52,108 nucleotides of DNA from Sideroxydans sp. (GTDB taxonomy: Bacteria > Pseudomonadota > Gammaproteobacteria > Burkholderiales > Gallionellaceae): positions 1 to 52,108 of the forward strand of contig DAIDAG010000067.1 in the NCBI GenBank assembly GCA_027310725.1, in the 5' to 3' direction. Within the stretch, counting starts at the first letter, position 1; each line of letters opens with the position of its first letter. This document shows positions 25,101 through 35,225 of this stretch, piece after piece. A program made the translations under genes and the position numbers. Below the pieces are notes generated by a model. The model was not told where the DNA came from. It did not search any database and worked only from the letters and a program-made list of their open reading frames with translations.

Positions 25101-27443
25101 TCCGACCACATTGGTTGCATCGGCTGTACCCGTGGCTGCGGCGATAGAGGTGCCATTGATCGTTCCCAGAATTCCGGTGTCGCCTGTCAGGCTACCCATG
25201 TCTGACGGGTGAGCGTTACTATTCCCATCGGTATAGGCATTACATACCGAACTACCATTGGTGGTATACGTGCCACCGGGCAGGCGCTTGTCACACCAGG
25301 TATGCGCATCCCCCATCGTGATGATGTAATTCTTCTGGCAGGAATACTTGACTGGGTCATCCCAAGTCGTGATCACCGGGAACCCGTCACTCGTGGCTTT
25401 TTTCGCACCATTATAAAAAGCGGTGGTAGGTGCCGGGGTTCCCGTTGCAGTCGTGCCGTTATAATTTCCCCCGCGAAGGTATCGCAAGGTTTCGTAATAG
25501 AGCTTGCCTATATCGTCGTAGGTCTTGTAATACTTGGCAGTGCTTCCGAATTTGTTGATGTAATTGATGACTCCGGAATTGTCTGGTGCCACGCCCCATG
25601 GGGTTGTCTGCGTCGCCGTGTCCTGATCGGGATTGTTGATGAACGTGCCGTCAGTCGCAGACCATTCCGCAGCCGCATTGGGGCCGAACCCGCCTGCCAG
25701 CAACAACTGCTGCGGCCCCAGATATTTCGCTTTGGACCTCAAGACCGCATCGTCGATATCCGAAATTCCCCCGCCGCTGTTGGCGACGCCACCACTGTTC
25801 ATGAAGTAGGAAGTGACTCCGAAACGCATCGAAGTGCTATTTCCCTGCAAAACGCCGGTCGGCTTCCACGTCGCGTTATCGGCGTATTGCTGGCAATCGC
25901 TCTCGACGCCTACCGTCGGATCACAGACTTTTGCACGTACATTATAGGTAGTAGTGCCACTGCCCAACGTCACGTTATATGAGGAATAATAATAAATTGG
26001 TGCACCATAGGTGCCAGTATAAGTTGCATCATAGTAAACAGTGATAGGGCTGTTTATGTTATTTGTGATGTTGTAATTGTTGAGATATTTCTTTTTGGAT
26101 ACGGTCGTATACGAATACGATGCGGGTGAATTTGACACATAGGTATCCGTTGACGGCGAGGAAGGCGTAAAAGATGAGCATTGATAATATGTATTGCCAC
26201 CGTATGAGATAGCGGTATAACTTGAACATGTAGATGTAGTACCGTTATTGTCCAGTGAGGTACAGGTAGTCGTTGGTGTGGTGCCAGAGACAGAGCACGC
26301 CACATTGTTGTTCACGTAGGGAGTTGAAGACGTACCCGGGGTCGAAGCAAGCCCACCCACATTCGGAGCGGACAGCGGCATCGTAGTGGCAAATCCGGCG
26401 CCTCCCGAAAACAGCCCGAATCCGCTGCAAACATAAGGTGAACTCGCTGTCCCACTTCCAATCCAGCTGTTGCAACTCCCTGTTGTCCCATTCGACATAG
26501 CAGCTGTACAGCTTGGAGGGCTAGCCGAGAAACTACCGGCAGGGCAACTTATGGTCACACTGCCCGCTACCGACGATGCTGTCAGCACGCTGGATGTCAT
26601 AGCACTCGGCGAAGTAACCGGGACACCAGCTGAGTCGTTTTGGAAAACTGAACATTGATAAGGGGTCGTTGAAGTACCATTACCAATATAGGTAGCACAA
26701 CTCACCGCGTCTCCGCTCGAAAGGGAATAGCCATAACCAATTGAGGCGCCTGTACCACCGCAATTGAAACCGCCACCCGAAGGCAGCTGGGGACCCAGGC
26801 AAGTCGCCGTAGCGGTTGTTGCGGTGCTAGGGGTAACCACCATCGTGATCCCGTTCCCCTTGTTTACAATGGTCAGCGCTACGCCTGCCGCATAGCCTGT
26901 TGTAAACCCATCTTCCGTATAAGTTTTGTTAATGAAGTTGCCACCCTGGTTGGACTGATAGCTTCTTTCCAACACAGTCAGTCCGCCCGGATTCGTCGTG
27001 GAGTTGGGAAGATCAACTACCCTGTTGCCACCAGTCATGGCAAAACGGAATTCATCCAGACCCGCCATCGATACCCAGTTAAGGAAGTTCCCGCTCCAGC
27101 CGCTGTTACATGCATGGGGAGAACCGGAATCGGAGGTCGAATACGCGATCGGGTAAAACCAGCCCGACACTGAACCGCTGGTCAATGCGGAGTTATAGGC
27201 ATAACACTTCTGGTCGTCGAAATAGCCAAGGTAGGTATTGTTGCGTGAATAGGAACTGGCGTCCTGATAGGCCGGCGTGATCGCGGTCGGGAACTCCACC
27301 GAAAGCGCAAACATGATGTTGGGTGGCACACCGCTTTTCAGGCTCAAGGGCAACTGGGACAGCGTTCCGGCCAAAGATGAAATCGAAATTGCAGCCATCA
27401 ATGCGGCAGCAATAAGATTCGCTTGAATTCTGATCATGTTCAT
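22182..27443 (-). CDS. pilY1: Type IV pilus tip adhesin PilY1 with cysteine-repeat insertion
   Basis: A 1753-residue secreted PilY1, longer than the usual 1100-1200. A signal peptide covers about 1-25. The C-terminal third is the PilY1 propeller: V-Y-V-G-G-N-D-G-M-L-H-A-Y-N, then the calcium loop D-I-N-Q-D-G-M-I-D (D1381, N1383, D1385, D1389) and G-G-D-R-N-G-N-L-W. The middle carries Y-I-I-T-M-G-D-A-H. The extra length is mostly N-terminal: three related segments, C-x14-C at 249-264, C-x14-C at 324-339 and C-x15-C at 406-422, spaced 75-82 residues apart within Ser/Thr-rich sequence. PilY1 sits at the pilus tip for adhesion and calcium-controlled retraction. AAGGGG precedes the ATG. Confidence 0.93.
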   Translation of the reverse strand: MNMIRIQANLIAAALMAAISISSLAGTLSQLPLSLKSGVPPNIMFALSVEFPTAITPAYQDASSYSRNNTYLGYFDDQKCYAYNSALTSGSVSGWFYPIAYSTSDSGSPHACNSGWSGNFLNWVSMAGLDEFRFAMTGGNRVVDLPNSTTNPGGLTVLERSYQSNQGGNFINKTYTEDGFTTGYAAGVALTIVNKGNGITMVVTPSTATTATATCLGPQLPSGGGFNCGGTGASIGYGYSLSSGDAVSCATYIGNGTSTTPYQCSVFQNDSAGVPVTSPSAMTSSVLTASSVAGSVTISCPAGSFSASPPSCTAAMSNGTTGSCNSWIGSGTASSPYVCSGFGLFSGGAGFATTMPLSAPNVGGLASTPGTSSTPYVNNNVACSVSGTTPTTTCTSLDNNGTTSTCSSYTAISYGGNTYYQCSSFTPSSPSTDTYVSNSPASYSYTTVSKKKYLNNYNITNNINSPITVYYDATYTGTYGAPIYYYSSYNVTLGSGTTTYNVRAKVCDPTVGVESDCQQYADNATWKPTGVLQGNSTSMRFGVTSYFMNSGGVANSGGGISDIDDAVLRSKAKYLGPQQLLLAGGFGPNAAAEWSATDGTFINNPDQDTATQTTPWGVAPDNSGVINYINKFGSTAKYYKTYDDIGKLYYETLRYLRGGNYNGTTATGTPAPTTAFYNGAKKATSDGFPVITTWDDPVKYSCQKNYIITMGDAHTWCDKRLPGGTYTTNGSSVCNAYTDGNSNAHPSDMGSLTGDTGILGTINGTSIAAATGTADATNVVGAMEGMGAIATTMTGAGGASFYMAGLAAWAATNNIRPDLAPNSSPMTVKTFVIDVQEAKDCAYEKQFWLTAKYGDPGNYASGIWSATAPWYDSILGNSFPCSSNAPLNYGSSTAYMKWPKNLLRAGDPISMIASVKSAIQSIAAAQGDEAALAQSAGTLNTGTGAYIYQAAYNSGGWTGNVQAFVVSQSGSFNTTANWTASQMLPNPSVRNVVSYNRTTYTGISFAPDSGNGLSYFDSYQQGLLNTSDLGVVDGLGVDRVKYVRGDMTNEAYLPSTTGTTSSNTQANHLWRSRIAEGSSCNYSVVPNTCPTLASYTAGPTGQLGDVIFSNPLYVAAPSAAFPDVSYKVFAQNHASRTPLVYVGGNDGMLHAYNAAYYIDPTTNLPSSCPQMSGGTPATTQPASCVVGFTNSYSGTEVFGYVPYATYPGLSTLMSQNYAHRYYVDGSPVTSDVCVRNGSGVAYCDGTNDKWMTMLVGGLNAGGKGIYALDITDPVAGFGASNVLWEFTDKDDLDMGYTFSQPIIRKLNNQRYAVIFGNGFNSVDATNNPNNNNAYLYILYVDPQLSTTQPWTLGTNYFKIALTSPGTPNNASNGLASVTAVDINQDGMIDYVYGGDRNGNLWKVDLTSSTPSSWAPALSGGPLFSATDGAGHRQQITTTPTVARDPNGGFMVIFGTGSWIDQSDVNPQSGTLFYTDTLYGIWDQGATVAGRSALQRQAIIGTFSVDSNGATCTAGTGNCTTYTIQSSCQPNFSTTPLAASNVTNLCPATIPNVTPATQLASPTGTAQQFGWFFDLPANGERSHSDPPVMAGTVVQFTTLTPATNPCTGNTSGFEYNLSYLTGGSVPAGLFLIPGNPSGYVSFIPPGSTTAIQVPASGKSMVGGAALNPVSFDATPPSSLVPPAAGMPTQPSTACAAGSCNAANYFVPGWGFLNNLSNTPSAWIMSCYPPETGGAPVCDFRHKLGKYGRLSWKQF

Positions 27444-27527
27444 AACGCCACCCCTTTATGCTCCAAACGAATCACCGACATATCCAAAAACAATGTGCCT
27501 ATGACAAGCCATTAAAATCTCGAGTTG

Positions 27528-27555
27528 AGTTTAATTTCTTTCAATTCAATGTCAA
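27528..27555 (-). promoter_or_regulatory. Sigma-70-like promoter of pilY1-pilE
   Basis: On the minus strand a perfect TTGACA (27555-27550) is followed after 16 bases by TAAACT (27533-27528), matching four of six -10 positions. Transcription would begin near 27521, leaving a leader of roughly 78 bases before pilY1. Confidence 0.5.
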
Positions 27556-27639
27556 ATCTGTGCGACAAGTGGTTATTTTTGAAAGACGGACGGTAACCCG
27601 ATGACAGCCTTCGGGGGGACCGCTTGATGTGAGATGCAA

Positions 27640-28569
27640 TCAGCTACTCGGGATAAGTGCCTTGGGAAGCGGGAACACGACGTTCTCCTGAATGCCGTCC
27701 GCCTCGCGCACACTGACGGCACCCAGTTGTTTGAGTCTTGAAATCACTGCCTGCACCAGCACCTCCGGAGCAGATGCACCGGCAGTGATGCCGACATGCT
27801 GCTTGCCCTGCAACCATTCCGGTTTGAGTTCGTCGGCGTTATCGACCAGGTAGGCAGGCACGTCAAGGTTGCGTGCGACTTCGCGCAATCGGTTGGAGTT
27901 GGAACTGTTCGGCGAACCGACCACGATGACCAGGTCGCATTGCTTGGCCAGCAGCTTTACCGAGTCCTGCCGGTTTTGCGTGGCGTAGCATATGTCGTCC
28001 TTTTTCGGCCCGGTGATGAAGGGGAAGCGCGTCTTGAGTGCGGCAATGATGGCACTGGCGTCATCCACCGAGAGCGTGGTCTGCGTCACATAGGACAGAT
28101 TCTGCCCATCCTGCACCTGCAGTGTTTGCACATCGGCAGGCGTTTCGACCAGATACATGCCACCGTTGCTCTGCCCCATCGTACCCTCTACTTCGGGATG
28201 GCCTTTGTGACCGATCATCACGATCTCTTTACCCTGATTGCGCATGCGCGAAACTTCGAGATGCACCTTGGTCACCAATGGGCAAGTTGCATCGAATACG
28301 GTCAGACTGCGCGCCTCGGCCTCGCGGCGCACCGATTGCGGCACGCCGTGCGCGCTGAAAATAAGGATGCTGCCCGAAGGCACGTCAGCCAGATTTTCGA
28401 TGAAGATCGCCCCTTTGGCTTTCAAACCGTCCACGACGAATTTGTTGTGCACCACTTCGTGCCGCACATAGATGGGCGCGCCGTGCAATACCAAAGCCCG
28501 TTCCACGATCTCGATGGCGCGATCGACTCCGGCGCAAAAGCCGCGCGGGTTAGCGAGTAACAGGTCCAT
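27640..28569 (-). CDS. ispH: 4-hydroxy-3-methylbut-2-enyl diphosphate reductase
   Basis: IspH (309 residues) makes IPP and DMAPP in the last step of the MEP isoprenoid pathway using a [4Fe-4S] cluster. All cluster cysteines are present: C12 (G-F-C-A-G), C96 (D-A-T-C-P-L-V) and C194 (D-I-C-Y-A-T). Substrate residues H41, H74, H124 and E126 (G-H-P-E-V-E-G) are at the standard places. Its ATG overlaps the end of lspA by 20 bases, so it is the last gene of the run ribF, ileS, lspA, ispH. Confidence 0.98.
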   Translation of the reverse strand: MDLLLANPRGFCAGVDRAIEIVERALVLHGAPIYVRHEVVHNKFVVDGLKAKGAIFIENLADVPSGSILIFSAHGVPQSVRREAEARSLTVFDATCPLVTKVHLEVSRMRNQGKEIVMIGHKGHPEVEGTMGQSNGGMYLVETPADVQTLQVQDGQNLSYVTQTTLSVDDASAIIAALKTRFPFITGPKKDDICYATQNRQDSVKLLAKQCDLVIVVGSPNSSNSNRLREVARNLDVPAYLVDNADELKPEWLQGKQHVGITAGASAPEVLVQAVISRLKQLGAVSVREADGIQENVVFPLPKALIPSS

Positions 28570-29026
28570 GATTTTTTCCTTTGAAACTATCCCAGATCAA
28601 CAGCGCAGCACCGCAGGTGATGGCAGAGTCGGCCAGATTGAATGCGGCGAAGTGGGTGCTGCCCCAATAGAAATCGAGGAAGTCCACCACATAACCGTAA
28701 GCGATACGGTCGATCAGATTGCCCAGCGCTCCGCCGAGAATGAGTGCCAGTGCAAAGCAGAACAGTTTTTGTGTCTGGTGCTTGCGTAGCAACCAGATGA
28801 TCCACGCCGAAGCAACAAGTGCAATGGCGCTGAACAGCCAGCGCTGCAAACCGCCTGCGTCGCTCAAAAAACTGAAGGCCGCGCCCGTGTTGTGTGCCAG
28901 TACCAGGTTGAAGAACGGCATCACGGCAAAACTCTCGCCATAGACGAAATGGCTGCTGATCGCCGCCTTGCTCAACTGGTCGAGGACGATGACGACGACT
29001 GAAACCAGAAGCCAGCGGCTAAGCAT
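28550..29026 (-). CDS. lspA: Prolipoprotein signal peptidase (signal peptidase II)
   Basis: LspA (158 residues) is an inner-membrane aspartyl protease that removes the signal peptide from diacylglyceryl-modified lipoproteins, such as the three predicted in this window. Four membrane spans are visible. The catalytic aspartates appear in the conserved motifs [15 protein letters not shown] (D115) and F-N-L-A-D-S-A-I (D133). Its start overlaps the ileS stop by eight bases and its end overlaps ispH, so it is translated as part of the ribF-ileS-lspA-ispH block. Confidence 0.97.
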   Translation of the reverse strand: MLSRWLLVSVVVIVLDQLSKAAISSHFVYGESFAVMPFFNLVLAHNTGAAFSFLSDAGGLQRWLFSAIALVASAWIIWLLRKHQTQKLFCFALALILGGALGNLIDRIAYGYVVDFLDFYWGSTHFAAFNLADSAITCGAALLIWDSFKGKNHGPVTR

Positions 29027-31826
29027 AGCGACGCGCCTCGCCGTTGCCGTACAGGTTGCTCACGCAACGGCCGCAAAGTGTCGGATGAGCGGCATCGCCG
29101 CCCACGTCCGAGCGGTAGTGCCAGCAGCGTTCGCATTTGGCGTGTGCACTTGGCGAAACCTTGATCTCCAGTTCGCCTTCGCGCAGATGCACATTGGCAC
29201 GCGATGTGATGAACACCAGCCGCAGGTCGTCGCCCAGCCGTGCCAGCAATTCATAAATATCTTTCGGCGCATACACATCGACTTCAGCCTGCAATGCGGA
29301 ACCGATAGCGCTCGTTGCGCGTTGTTCTTCCAACTTCTTGTTCACCTGATCGCGCACCGCTCGAATGTCGCTCCAGGCGCTCATTGCCGCACCATCCAAT
29401 CCGGAATCCGGCAATTTGTACCAAACAGTTTCGAACACACTCGCATCATCCTTGCCATTCAAAGTCGCCCATACCTCTTCGCCGGTAAAACTCAATATCG
29501 GCGAGATCAAACGCGCCAAAGAATGCGCGATGTGATACAGCGCATTCTGCGCGGAGCGGCGTGCTTTGGAATTCTCGCCAGCAGTGTAAAGGCGGTCTTT
29601 CAAAATATCGAGATAGAAACCGCCCAAGTCTTCCGAGCAGAAACCCAGCAACTTTTGTACCGCGAAGTGGAATTCGTAACGCTCATAGTCGCCACACACT
29701 TCTTCCTGCAATTTCTGCGTCAATGCCAGCGCATAGCGGTCGATCTCCAGCCATTGCTCCACCGGCATGGCATCGCGATTCACATCGAAGTCGGCGATGT
29801 TTGCCAGCAAGAAGCGCAGCGTATTGCGGATACGGCGGTAACTTTCCACCACCCGCTTCAAAATTTCGTCCGATATTGTCAGTTCGCCGGAGTAATCGGT
29901 GGAAGCCGCCCACAGGCGCAGGATGTCCGCACCCAGCGTATCCAGAATCTTCTGCGGCGCGATGACATTACCCTTGGACTTCGACATCTTGTGGCCATTG
30001 CCGTCCACCACAAAGCCGTGCGTGAGCAGCGCATCGTAAGGCGCGCGGCCATTGATGGCGCAGCCGGTCAGCAACGACGACTGGAACCAGCCGCGATGCT
30101 GGTCGGAGCCTTCCAGATACAGATCGGCCGGCACACGCAGCCCTTCGCGTTTCGCCAGAACGGCGTAATGCGTCACACCCGAATCGAACCACACGTCCAG
30201 CGTATCGGAGAGTTTGCGGTAGTGCGCAGCTTCTTCGCCCAACAGATCGACGCTGTTCAGGCTGAACCAAGCCTCGATACCAGATTGCTCGACGCGCTTG
30301 GCGACTTGCTCCAGCAATTCCGGCGTGCGCGGATGCAGGGCCATGGTCTCCTTGTGCACGAAGAACGGCATCGGCACACCCCAGTTGCGCTGGCGGGATA
30401 CGCACCAGTCGGGACGGTTCTTGATCATCGCTTCGAGGCGCGCGCGCCCCCAGCTTGGAAAGAATTCAGTTTGCTCAACCGCCTTGTTCGCCAGCACACG
30501 CAACGGCTCGCCTTCGCCCTGCTCCATGCCAATGAACCATTGTGGTGTGGAGCGGAAGATGATCGGGGTCTTGTGGCGCCAGCAATGCGGATAGCTGTGC
30601 TTGAGTTTTTCCTGGTGCAGCAAGTGTCCGCTCGCTTCCATCGCTTGCAGCACGATGTCGTTGGCTTTCCATACGAACACGCCTGCCAATGGTGCCCCCC
30701 CGACTGTCGGAGTAGTGGAGATGAACTTGCCGTCGTCGCCGACCGGATTCTCGTTCGGCAGGCTGTAACGCTGGCCGACCACATAGTCGTCCACGCCGTG
30801 TGCCGGTGCGGTATGCACAAGACCGGTACCGGCTTCCAGCGTGACATGCTCGCCGCAGATGACGGGCACGATGCGGTCGTAGAACGGGTGTTGCAACGGC
30901 AAACCTTCCAGCGCCGCGCCGTAGCAGGTGGCCGCAAGGCCGTCGCCGCGGTCGTTGCTGCCGCTCAATTGATAGCGGTTCAAGCATGCAGCCGCCAGAT
31001 CGAATGCCAGGATCAGATACCCCTTCTCGGTTCGGATCAGGTCATACTGCAATGTCGGATGTACGCTCACGGCCTGGTTGGCGGGTAACGTCCACGGCGT
31101 GGTGGTCCAGATCACCGCGTACACTTTGTCGCTGCCAGGCAGCGACACACCGAATGCCTTTTCTACCGCGTGTTTGTCTTTCACTTCGAAACCGACGTCG
31201 ATGGCGGGCGAAACTTTGTCCTCGTATTCGACTTCGGCTTCAGCCAAAGCCGACTGGCAATCCAGACACCAATTCACCGGCTTGCGACCCTGATACAAAT
31301 ACCCGCGTTCATGGATCTTGCCGAGCGCGCGGATGATGTCCGCTTCGGTCCGGAAATCCATGGTCAGGTAGGGACGGTCCCAATCGCCCAGCACGCCGAG
31401 ACGGATGAAATCTTTCTTCTGGCGTTCGATCTGCTCTTTCGCGTATTCGCGGCACAGTTCACGGAACTGCGAAGCGGGGATCGCCTTGCCGTGTTTCTTC
31501 TCCACCTGCAACTCGATGGGCAGGCCGTGGCAGTCCCATCCCGGAACGTAAGGCGCATCGAAGCCGCTCAGGGTCTTGCTTTTGATGATGATGTCCTTCA
31601 GCACCTTGTTCACCGCATGGCCGATGTGGATATCGCCGTTCGCATAAGGAGGGCCGTCATGCAGGATGAATTTCGGACGCCCTGCCGCGGCCTTGCGGAT
31701 GCGCTGGTAGCGCTGCTGCGCCTGCCATTGCGCCAGCATCAGCGGCTCGCGCTTGGCCAGATCGCCACGCATGGGGAATGTCGTATCGGGGAGATTCAGC
31801 GGATATTTCTTTTTGTCATCACTCAT
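29019..31826 (-). CDS. ileS: Isoleucyl-tRNA synthetase
   Basis: IleS (935 residues) charges tRNA-Ile. The class I signatures are in place: H-I-G-H at 67-70 within [11 protein letters not shown], and K-M-S-K-S near 610. The C-terminal zinc finger C-x2-C-W-H...C-G-R-C is complete. The CP1 editing domain is full length. A longer frame opens at 31859, but the ATG at 31826 (M-S-D-D-K-K-K-Y) matches the usual N-terminus and overlaps the ribF stop by eight bases, which suits translational coupling. It is the bacterial type normally paired with lspA. Confidence 0.97.
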   Translation of the reverse strand: MSDDKKKYPLNLPDTTFPMRGDLAKREPLMLAQWQAQQRYQRIRKAAAGRPKFILHDGPPYANGDIHIGHAVNKVLKDIIIKSKTLSGFDAPYVPGWDCHGLPIELQVEKKHGKAIPASQFRELCREYAKEQIERQKKDFIRLGVLGDWDRPYLTMDFRTEADIIRALGKIHERGYLYQGRKPVNWCLDCQSALAEAEVEYEDKVSPAIDVGFEVKDKHAVEKAFGVSLPGSDKVYAVIWTTTPWTLPANQAVSVHPTLQYDLIRTEKGYLILAFDLAAACLNRYQLSGSNDRGDGLAATCYGAALEGLPLQHPFYDRIVPVICGEHVTLEAGTGLVHTAPAHGVDDYVVGQRYSLPNENPVGDDGKFISTTPTVGGAPLAGVFVWKANDIVLQAMEASGHLLHQEKLKHSYPHCWRHKTPIIFRSTPQWFIGMEQGEGEPLRVLANKAVEQTEFFPSWGRARLEAMIKNRPDWCVSRQRNWGVPMPFFVHKETMALHPRTPELLEQVAKRVEQSGIEAWFSLNSVDLLGEEAAHYRKLSDTLDVWFDSGVTHYAVLAKREGLRVPADLYLEGSDQHRGWFQSSLLTGCAINGRAPYDALLTHGFVVDGNGHKMSKSKGNVIAPQKILDTLGADILRLWAASTDYSGELTISDEILKRVVESYRRIRNTLRFLLANIADFDVNRDAMPVEQWLEIDRYALALTQKLQEEVCGDYERYEFHFAVQKLLGFCSEDLGGFYLDILKDRLYTAGENSKARRSAQNALYHIAHSLARLISPILSFTGEEVWATLNGKDDASVFETVWYKLPDSGLDGAAMSAWSDIRAVRDQVNKKLEEQRATSAIGSALQAEVDVYAPKDIYELLARLGDDLRLVFITSRANVHLREGELEIKVSPSAHAKCERCWHYRSDVGGDAAHPTLCGRCVSNLYGNGEARRYA

Positions 31827-32745
31827 GTTCGATAAACCATTTCTTTGTCTTCTCAACATCCAGCGCGATCTGCCGGGTCAATGCTTCCAGGTTCGGATAC
31901 TTCTCTTCGTCACGCAGCTTCTGCAGGAATTCCACTCGCAGATGCTTGCCGTATATCTGCTGTGAAAACTCGAACAGATGCACTTCGAGTACCGGTTTCG
32001 CGTCCTGCTTCAGCGTCGGGCGCACGCCCAGACTCGCCACGCCCTGCAGCACGCCCAGCCCTTCGGTATGCGCCAGCACCACATAGATGCCCTTGAGCGG
32101 CGGCAGATTGTGTTTCAACTGGATGTTCGCGGTGGGGAAGCCAAGCTTGCGTCCCATGCCGTCGCCATGCACCACCCGCCCGCTGATGCTGTAAGGACGC
32201 CCCAGGTATTCTCGCGCCATGCGTATCTGCCCTGCCGCCAGCGCTGCACGTATCGCGGTGCTGGAGATGCGCACCCCGCCATGCAACACGCTGTGCACTG
32301 CCTGCACCTCAAAGCCGCGTTCCCCGCCAATCTTCTCCATCAGCGCGAAATCGCCGACCCGACCGCTGCCGAAGCGGAAATCGTCGCCTATCAACACGAA
32401 GTTCGCATGCAGTTTTTCATGCAGTGCATGGATAAAATCTGCGGCGGTCTTGCGCGCGAACAGCGCATCGAAACGGCACACATGCACGCGGTCCACCCCC
32501 ATCGTGCTGAACAGCTCGAGCTTTTCGCGCAGGCTGGTGAGCCGCGCCGGCGCCTGCTGCGGCGTGAAAAATTCGCGCGGATGCGGCTCGAAGATGACCA
32601 CTGCGGTCTGCAACCCGCGAGCCTGCGCGGCAGCACGCAATTCCTTGAGCATCGCCTGATGGCCCAGATGCACACCGTCGAAATTACCGATGGTGACAGC
32701 CACAGCTTGGGTGTTTGTAGAATGTAGTCCGCGTAGAATCTGCAT
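31819..32745 (-). CDS. ribF: Bifunctional riboflavin kinase / FAD synthetase
   Basis: RibF (308 residues) converts riboflavin to FMN and FAD. The N-terminal nucleotidyltransferase motif [10 protein letters not shown] lies at 20-29 and I-S-S-T-A-I-R follows later; the C-terminal kinase motif [14 protein letters not shown] is present. Longer in-frame starts up to 32814 would put the protein beyond family length and lie upstream of the likely promoter. The chosen ATG at 32745 has no ribosome site, and a TATAAT ends only ten bases upstream, so the transcript may be nearly leaderless. It heads the ribF-ileS-lspA-ispH operon. Confidence 0.95.
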   Translation of the reverse strand: MQILRGLHSTNTQAVAVTIGNFDGVHLGHQAMLKELRAAAQARGLQTAVVIFEPHPREFFTPQQAPARLTSLREKLELFSTMGVDRVHVCRFDALFARKTAADFIHALHEKLHANFVLIGDDFRFGSGRVGDFALMEKIGGERGFEVQAVHSVLHGGVRISSTAIRAALAAGQIRMAREYLGRPYSISGRVVHGDGMGRKLGFPTANIQLKHNLPPLKGIYVVLAHTEGLGVLQGVASLGVRPTLKQDAKPVLEVHLFEFSQQIYGKHLRVEFLQKLRDEEKYPNLEALTRQIALDVEKTKKWFIEHE

Positions 32746-32754
32746 AGGGCGCGG

Positions 32755-32760
32755 ATTATA
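32755..32760 (-). promoter_or_regulatory. Perfect -10 box (TATAAT) of the ribF operon
   Basis: The minus strand reads TATAAT at 32760-32755, ten bases before the ribF ATG at 32745. No good -35 box is visible at the usual spacing. Transcription would start around 32748, about three bases before the ATG. Confidence 0.45.
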
Positions 32761-32816
32761 CCGTGAGATATCCTGTTGAACCTCTCTGAGCATCACTCCC
32801 GCGGGGTATAACAAAA

Positions 32817-32843
32817 CAAAAGCGGGCTGAACGCCCGCTTTTG
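32817..32843. terminator. Terminator after tldD (bidirectional in shape)
   Basis: An eleven-pair hairpin (32817-32827 with 32833-32843, core AGCGGGC / GCCCGCT, five-base loop) is flanked by A-rich sequence on the low side. On the minus strand this gives a stem followed by TTTTGTTTTGTT, which should end the yhdP-nitrilase-tldD transcript 20 bases past the tldD stop. Confidence 0.9.
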
Positions 32844-32862
32844 TCGTTTCAGTCGACGATCT

Positions 32863-34299
32863 TCATGCCGTCCCGCCCACGGTCAGCCCGTCGATGCGCA
32901 ATGTCGGTTGCCCCACGCCCACCGGCACGCTCTGCCCTTCCTTGCCGCAAGTCCCGACGCCAGGATCGAGTGCCATGTCGTTGCCTATCATGCTCACCCG
33001 CATCAGCGCTTCTGGGCCGTTGCCGATCAGCGTCGCCCCTTTGACCGGGTAGGTGATCTTGCCATCCTCGATCATGTACGCCTCGGTGGTGGAGAACACG
33101 AACTTGCCGCTGGTGATGTCCACCTGCCCCCCGCCGAAGTTGGCCGCATACAGGCCGTGCTTGACCGAAGCGATGATCTCCTGCGGTGTCTTGTCCCCAT
33201 TCAGCATCATGGTATTGGTCATGCGCGGAATCGGCAGATGCGCAAACGATTCGCGTCGCGCGTTGCCGGTCACCGGCACGCCCATCAGGCGGGCGTTCAT
33301 CGTATCCTGCAGATAACCGCGCAGGATGCCGTCTTCGATCAAGACCGTACGCTGCGTGGGGTTGCCTTCATCATCCACGTTGAGCGAACCGCGCCGGTCT
33401 GCGATGGTACCGTCGTCCACGACGGTCACGCCTTTTGCCGCCACCCGTTCTCCGATACGGCCGGAAAATGCCGAACTGCCCTTGCGGTTGAAATCGCCTT
33501 CCAGACCGTGTCCCACCGCTTCGTGCAACAGGATGCCGGGCCAGCCGCTGCCCAGCACCACGGTCATGTTGCCTGCCGGTGCGGGCCGTGCATCAAGGTT
33601 GATGACGGCCTGATGCACCGCTTCTTTGGCGTAGCGTTGGAGCACCTCGTCGCTGAAATAGTCGTAGCCGAAACGCCCGCCGCCGCCCGCCGAACCTTGC
33701 TCGCGGCGACCGTTGCTTTCGACGATCACTTGCAGCGAAAGGCGTACCAAGGGGCGGATATCTGCACTCATCAGCCCGTCATTGCGTGCCATCAGCACCA
33801 CGTCGTATTCGCCGGCCAGATTAGCCATCACTTGCGTGACGCGCGGATCGAGGGCGCGCGCATGGCGTTCCAGCCGCTCCAGCAGCGCGACTTTCTCGTC
33901 GGCTCTCAGGGTGGCGATTGGATCGTGCGGCAAATAGAGTTCGCGCACTTTGCCGGCATGCAGATGGGCTGCTGTCTGTTTGCCGCCCTGGCGGGCTATC
34001 GCACGGGTAGCCAGCGCCGCCTCTTCCAGCGCAGGCAGGGTAATGTCGTCGGAATAGGCGAAAGCGGTCTTGTCGCCGCTGATCGCGCGCACCCCCACTC
34101 CCTGGTCTATATTGAAGCTGCCCGATTTGACAATACCTTCTTCCAGCGACCAGCTCTCGGCACGGCTGTATTGAAAATAGAGATCGGCATAGTCCACGCG
34201 ATGCGCCAGCATCTTGCCGAACACCTGTTCCAGATGGCGGGCTTCCAGCCCGTGCGCGGTGAGCAGCGCGCTTTGCGCCAATTGCAGGGCCGCGTTCAT
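32863..34299 (-). CDS. tldD: Metalloprotease TldD
   Basis: TldD (478 residues) is the zinc-protease half of the TldD/TldE heterodimer, which cleaves unfolded peptides and is known for microcin B17 maturation and CcdA degradation. The zinc motif H-E-A-V-G-H (H259, E260, H264) is complete and followed by G-L-E-G-D-F. The open frame runs further upstream, but the ATG at 34299 begins the known N-terminus and overlaps the stop of the amidase gene by four bases (ATGA). No tldE/pmbA gene is in this window. It closes the yhdP-amidase-tldD transcript. Confidence 0.96.
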   Translation of the reverse strand: MNAALQLAQSALLTAHGLEARHLEQVFGKMLAHRVDYADLYFQYSRAESWSLEEGIVKSGSFNIDQGVGVRAISGDKTAFAYSDDITLPALEEAALATRAIARQGGKQTAAHLHAGKVRELYLPHDPIATLRADEKVALLERLERHARALDPRVTQVMANLAGEYDVVLMARNDGLMSADIRPLVRLSLQVIVESNGRREQGSAGGGGRFGYDYFSDEVLQRYAKEAVHQAVINLDARPAPAGNMTVVLGSGWPGILLHEAVGHGLEGDFNRKGSSAFSGRIGERVAAKGVTVVDDGTIADRRGSLNVDDEGNPTQRTVLIEDGILRGYLQDTMNARLMGVPVTGNARRESFAHLPIPRMTNTMMLNGDKTPQEIIASVKHGLYAANFGGGQVDITSGKFVFSTTEAYMIEDGKITYPVKGATLIGNGPEALMRVSMIGNDMALDPGVGTCGKEGQSVPVGVGQPTLRIDGLTVGGTA

Positions 34300-35165
34300 G
34301 CCTGATCCAGATTGTCGCAAGACAATGTGCGGTGGGACAGCGCGGGCAGACTGCTGCGCAAGCTGGCTTGATAGTTCGGATTCACATCGGCGATGACCAC
34401 GCCGGATCCTCGCTGCAATTCGTCCATGATGCGACCCCAGGGATCGACGATCATCGTGTGGCCGTGCGTCTCGCGTCCGCTTACATGGTAACCGCCTTGC
34501 GCTGCGGCGATGACATAGGACAGGTTCTCGATGGCCCGCGCGCGCACCAGCGGCTCCCAGTGCACCTTGCCGGTAGTCGCGGTGAATGCGGAAGGCAGCA
34601 CGATGATGTTGACGTCCTTCATGGCGCGGAACAGCTCGGGAAAGCGCAGGTCGTAACACACCGCCAGGCCGATGCGCCCGAACGGGCTATCCACCACCAC
34701 GACCTTGTCGCCGGCTTCAATGGTGCTGGCTTCATTGTAGTGTTCGTTGCCCAAGGTCAGATTGAACAGATGGATCTTGTCGTAACGTGCCACCTGGGAG
34801 CCGGTTTCATCGAACACCAGCAGGCTATTGCGCACCTTGTCCGGCGTACTCGCCGCCAAAGGAATGGAGCCACCCACCAACCATATCCTGTGTTTGCGCG
34901 CCATCTCGCTGAGGAAGCTCTGGATCGGCCCCCGACCAGGCTGTTCGCACACCTTGACCTTGTCCTGTTCGTTCATGCCCATGATGGCGAAGAACTCCGG
35001 CAGCACCACCAGCTTCGCCCCCTGCTCTGCCGCCTTTGCGATCAGGCGTCGCGCCTCGCTCAGGTTGCCTTCGACCTTGGGGCCCGAGGCCATCTGGATG
35101 GCGGCGACCTTGAATGCGTTGAGTTGCGCGGCGATGCGCGATTGGGTGCTATCTAGGGAAGACAT
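34296..35165 (-). CDS. Carbon-nitrogen hydrolase, Nit1-like amidase
   Basis: A 289-residue nitrilase-superfamily enzyme. The catalytic triad is visible as E57 (V-V-L-P-E-F-F), K130 (Y-D-K-I-H-L-F) and C170 ([12 protein letters not shown]). The sequence is closest in pattern to the Nit1/YbeM group, which removes the amide from deaminated glutathione as metabolite repair; another omega-amidase role cannot be excluded. It sits between yhdP and tldD, an arrangement common in proteobacteria. The start ATG at 35165 has only a weak ribosome site. Its stop overlaps the tldD start. Confidence 0.9.
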   Translation of the reverse strand: MSSLDSTQSRIAAQLNAFKVAAIQMASGPKVEGNLSEARRLIAKAAEQGAKLVVLPEFFAIMGMNEQDKVKVCEQPGRGPIQSFLSEMARKHRIWLVGGSIPLAASTPDKVRNSLLVFDETGSQVARYDKIHLFNLTLGNEHYNEASTIEAGDKVVVVDSPFGRIGLAVCYDLRFPELFRAMKDVNIIVLPSAFTATTGKVHWEPLVRARAIENLSYVIAAAQGGYHVSGRETHGHTMIVDPWGRIMDELQRGSGVVIADVNPNYQASLRSSLPALSHRTLSCDNLDQA

Positions 35166-35225
35166 ATGCTGTGACTTTCAAATTTTCAAATTCTGGTTAT
35201 TCGGACTCTACAGTGATTCAAGCAA

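Noticed and set aside
26000..26900. Short repeated motifs in pilY1 considered as a CRISPR or DNA repeat
   Set aside because: Repeats are at protein level, imperfect in DNA, and lie in a continuous reading frame.
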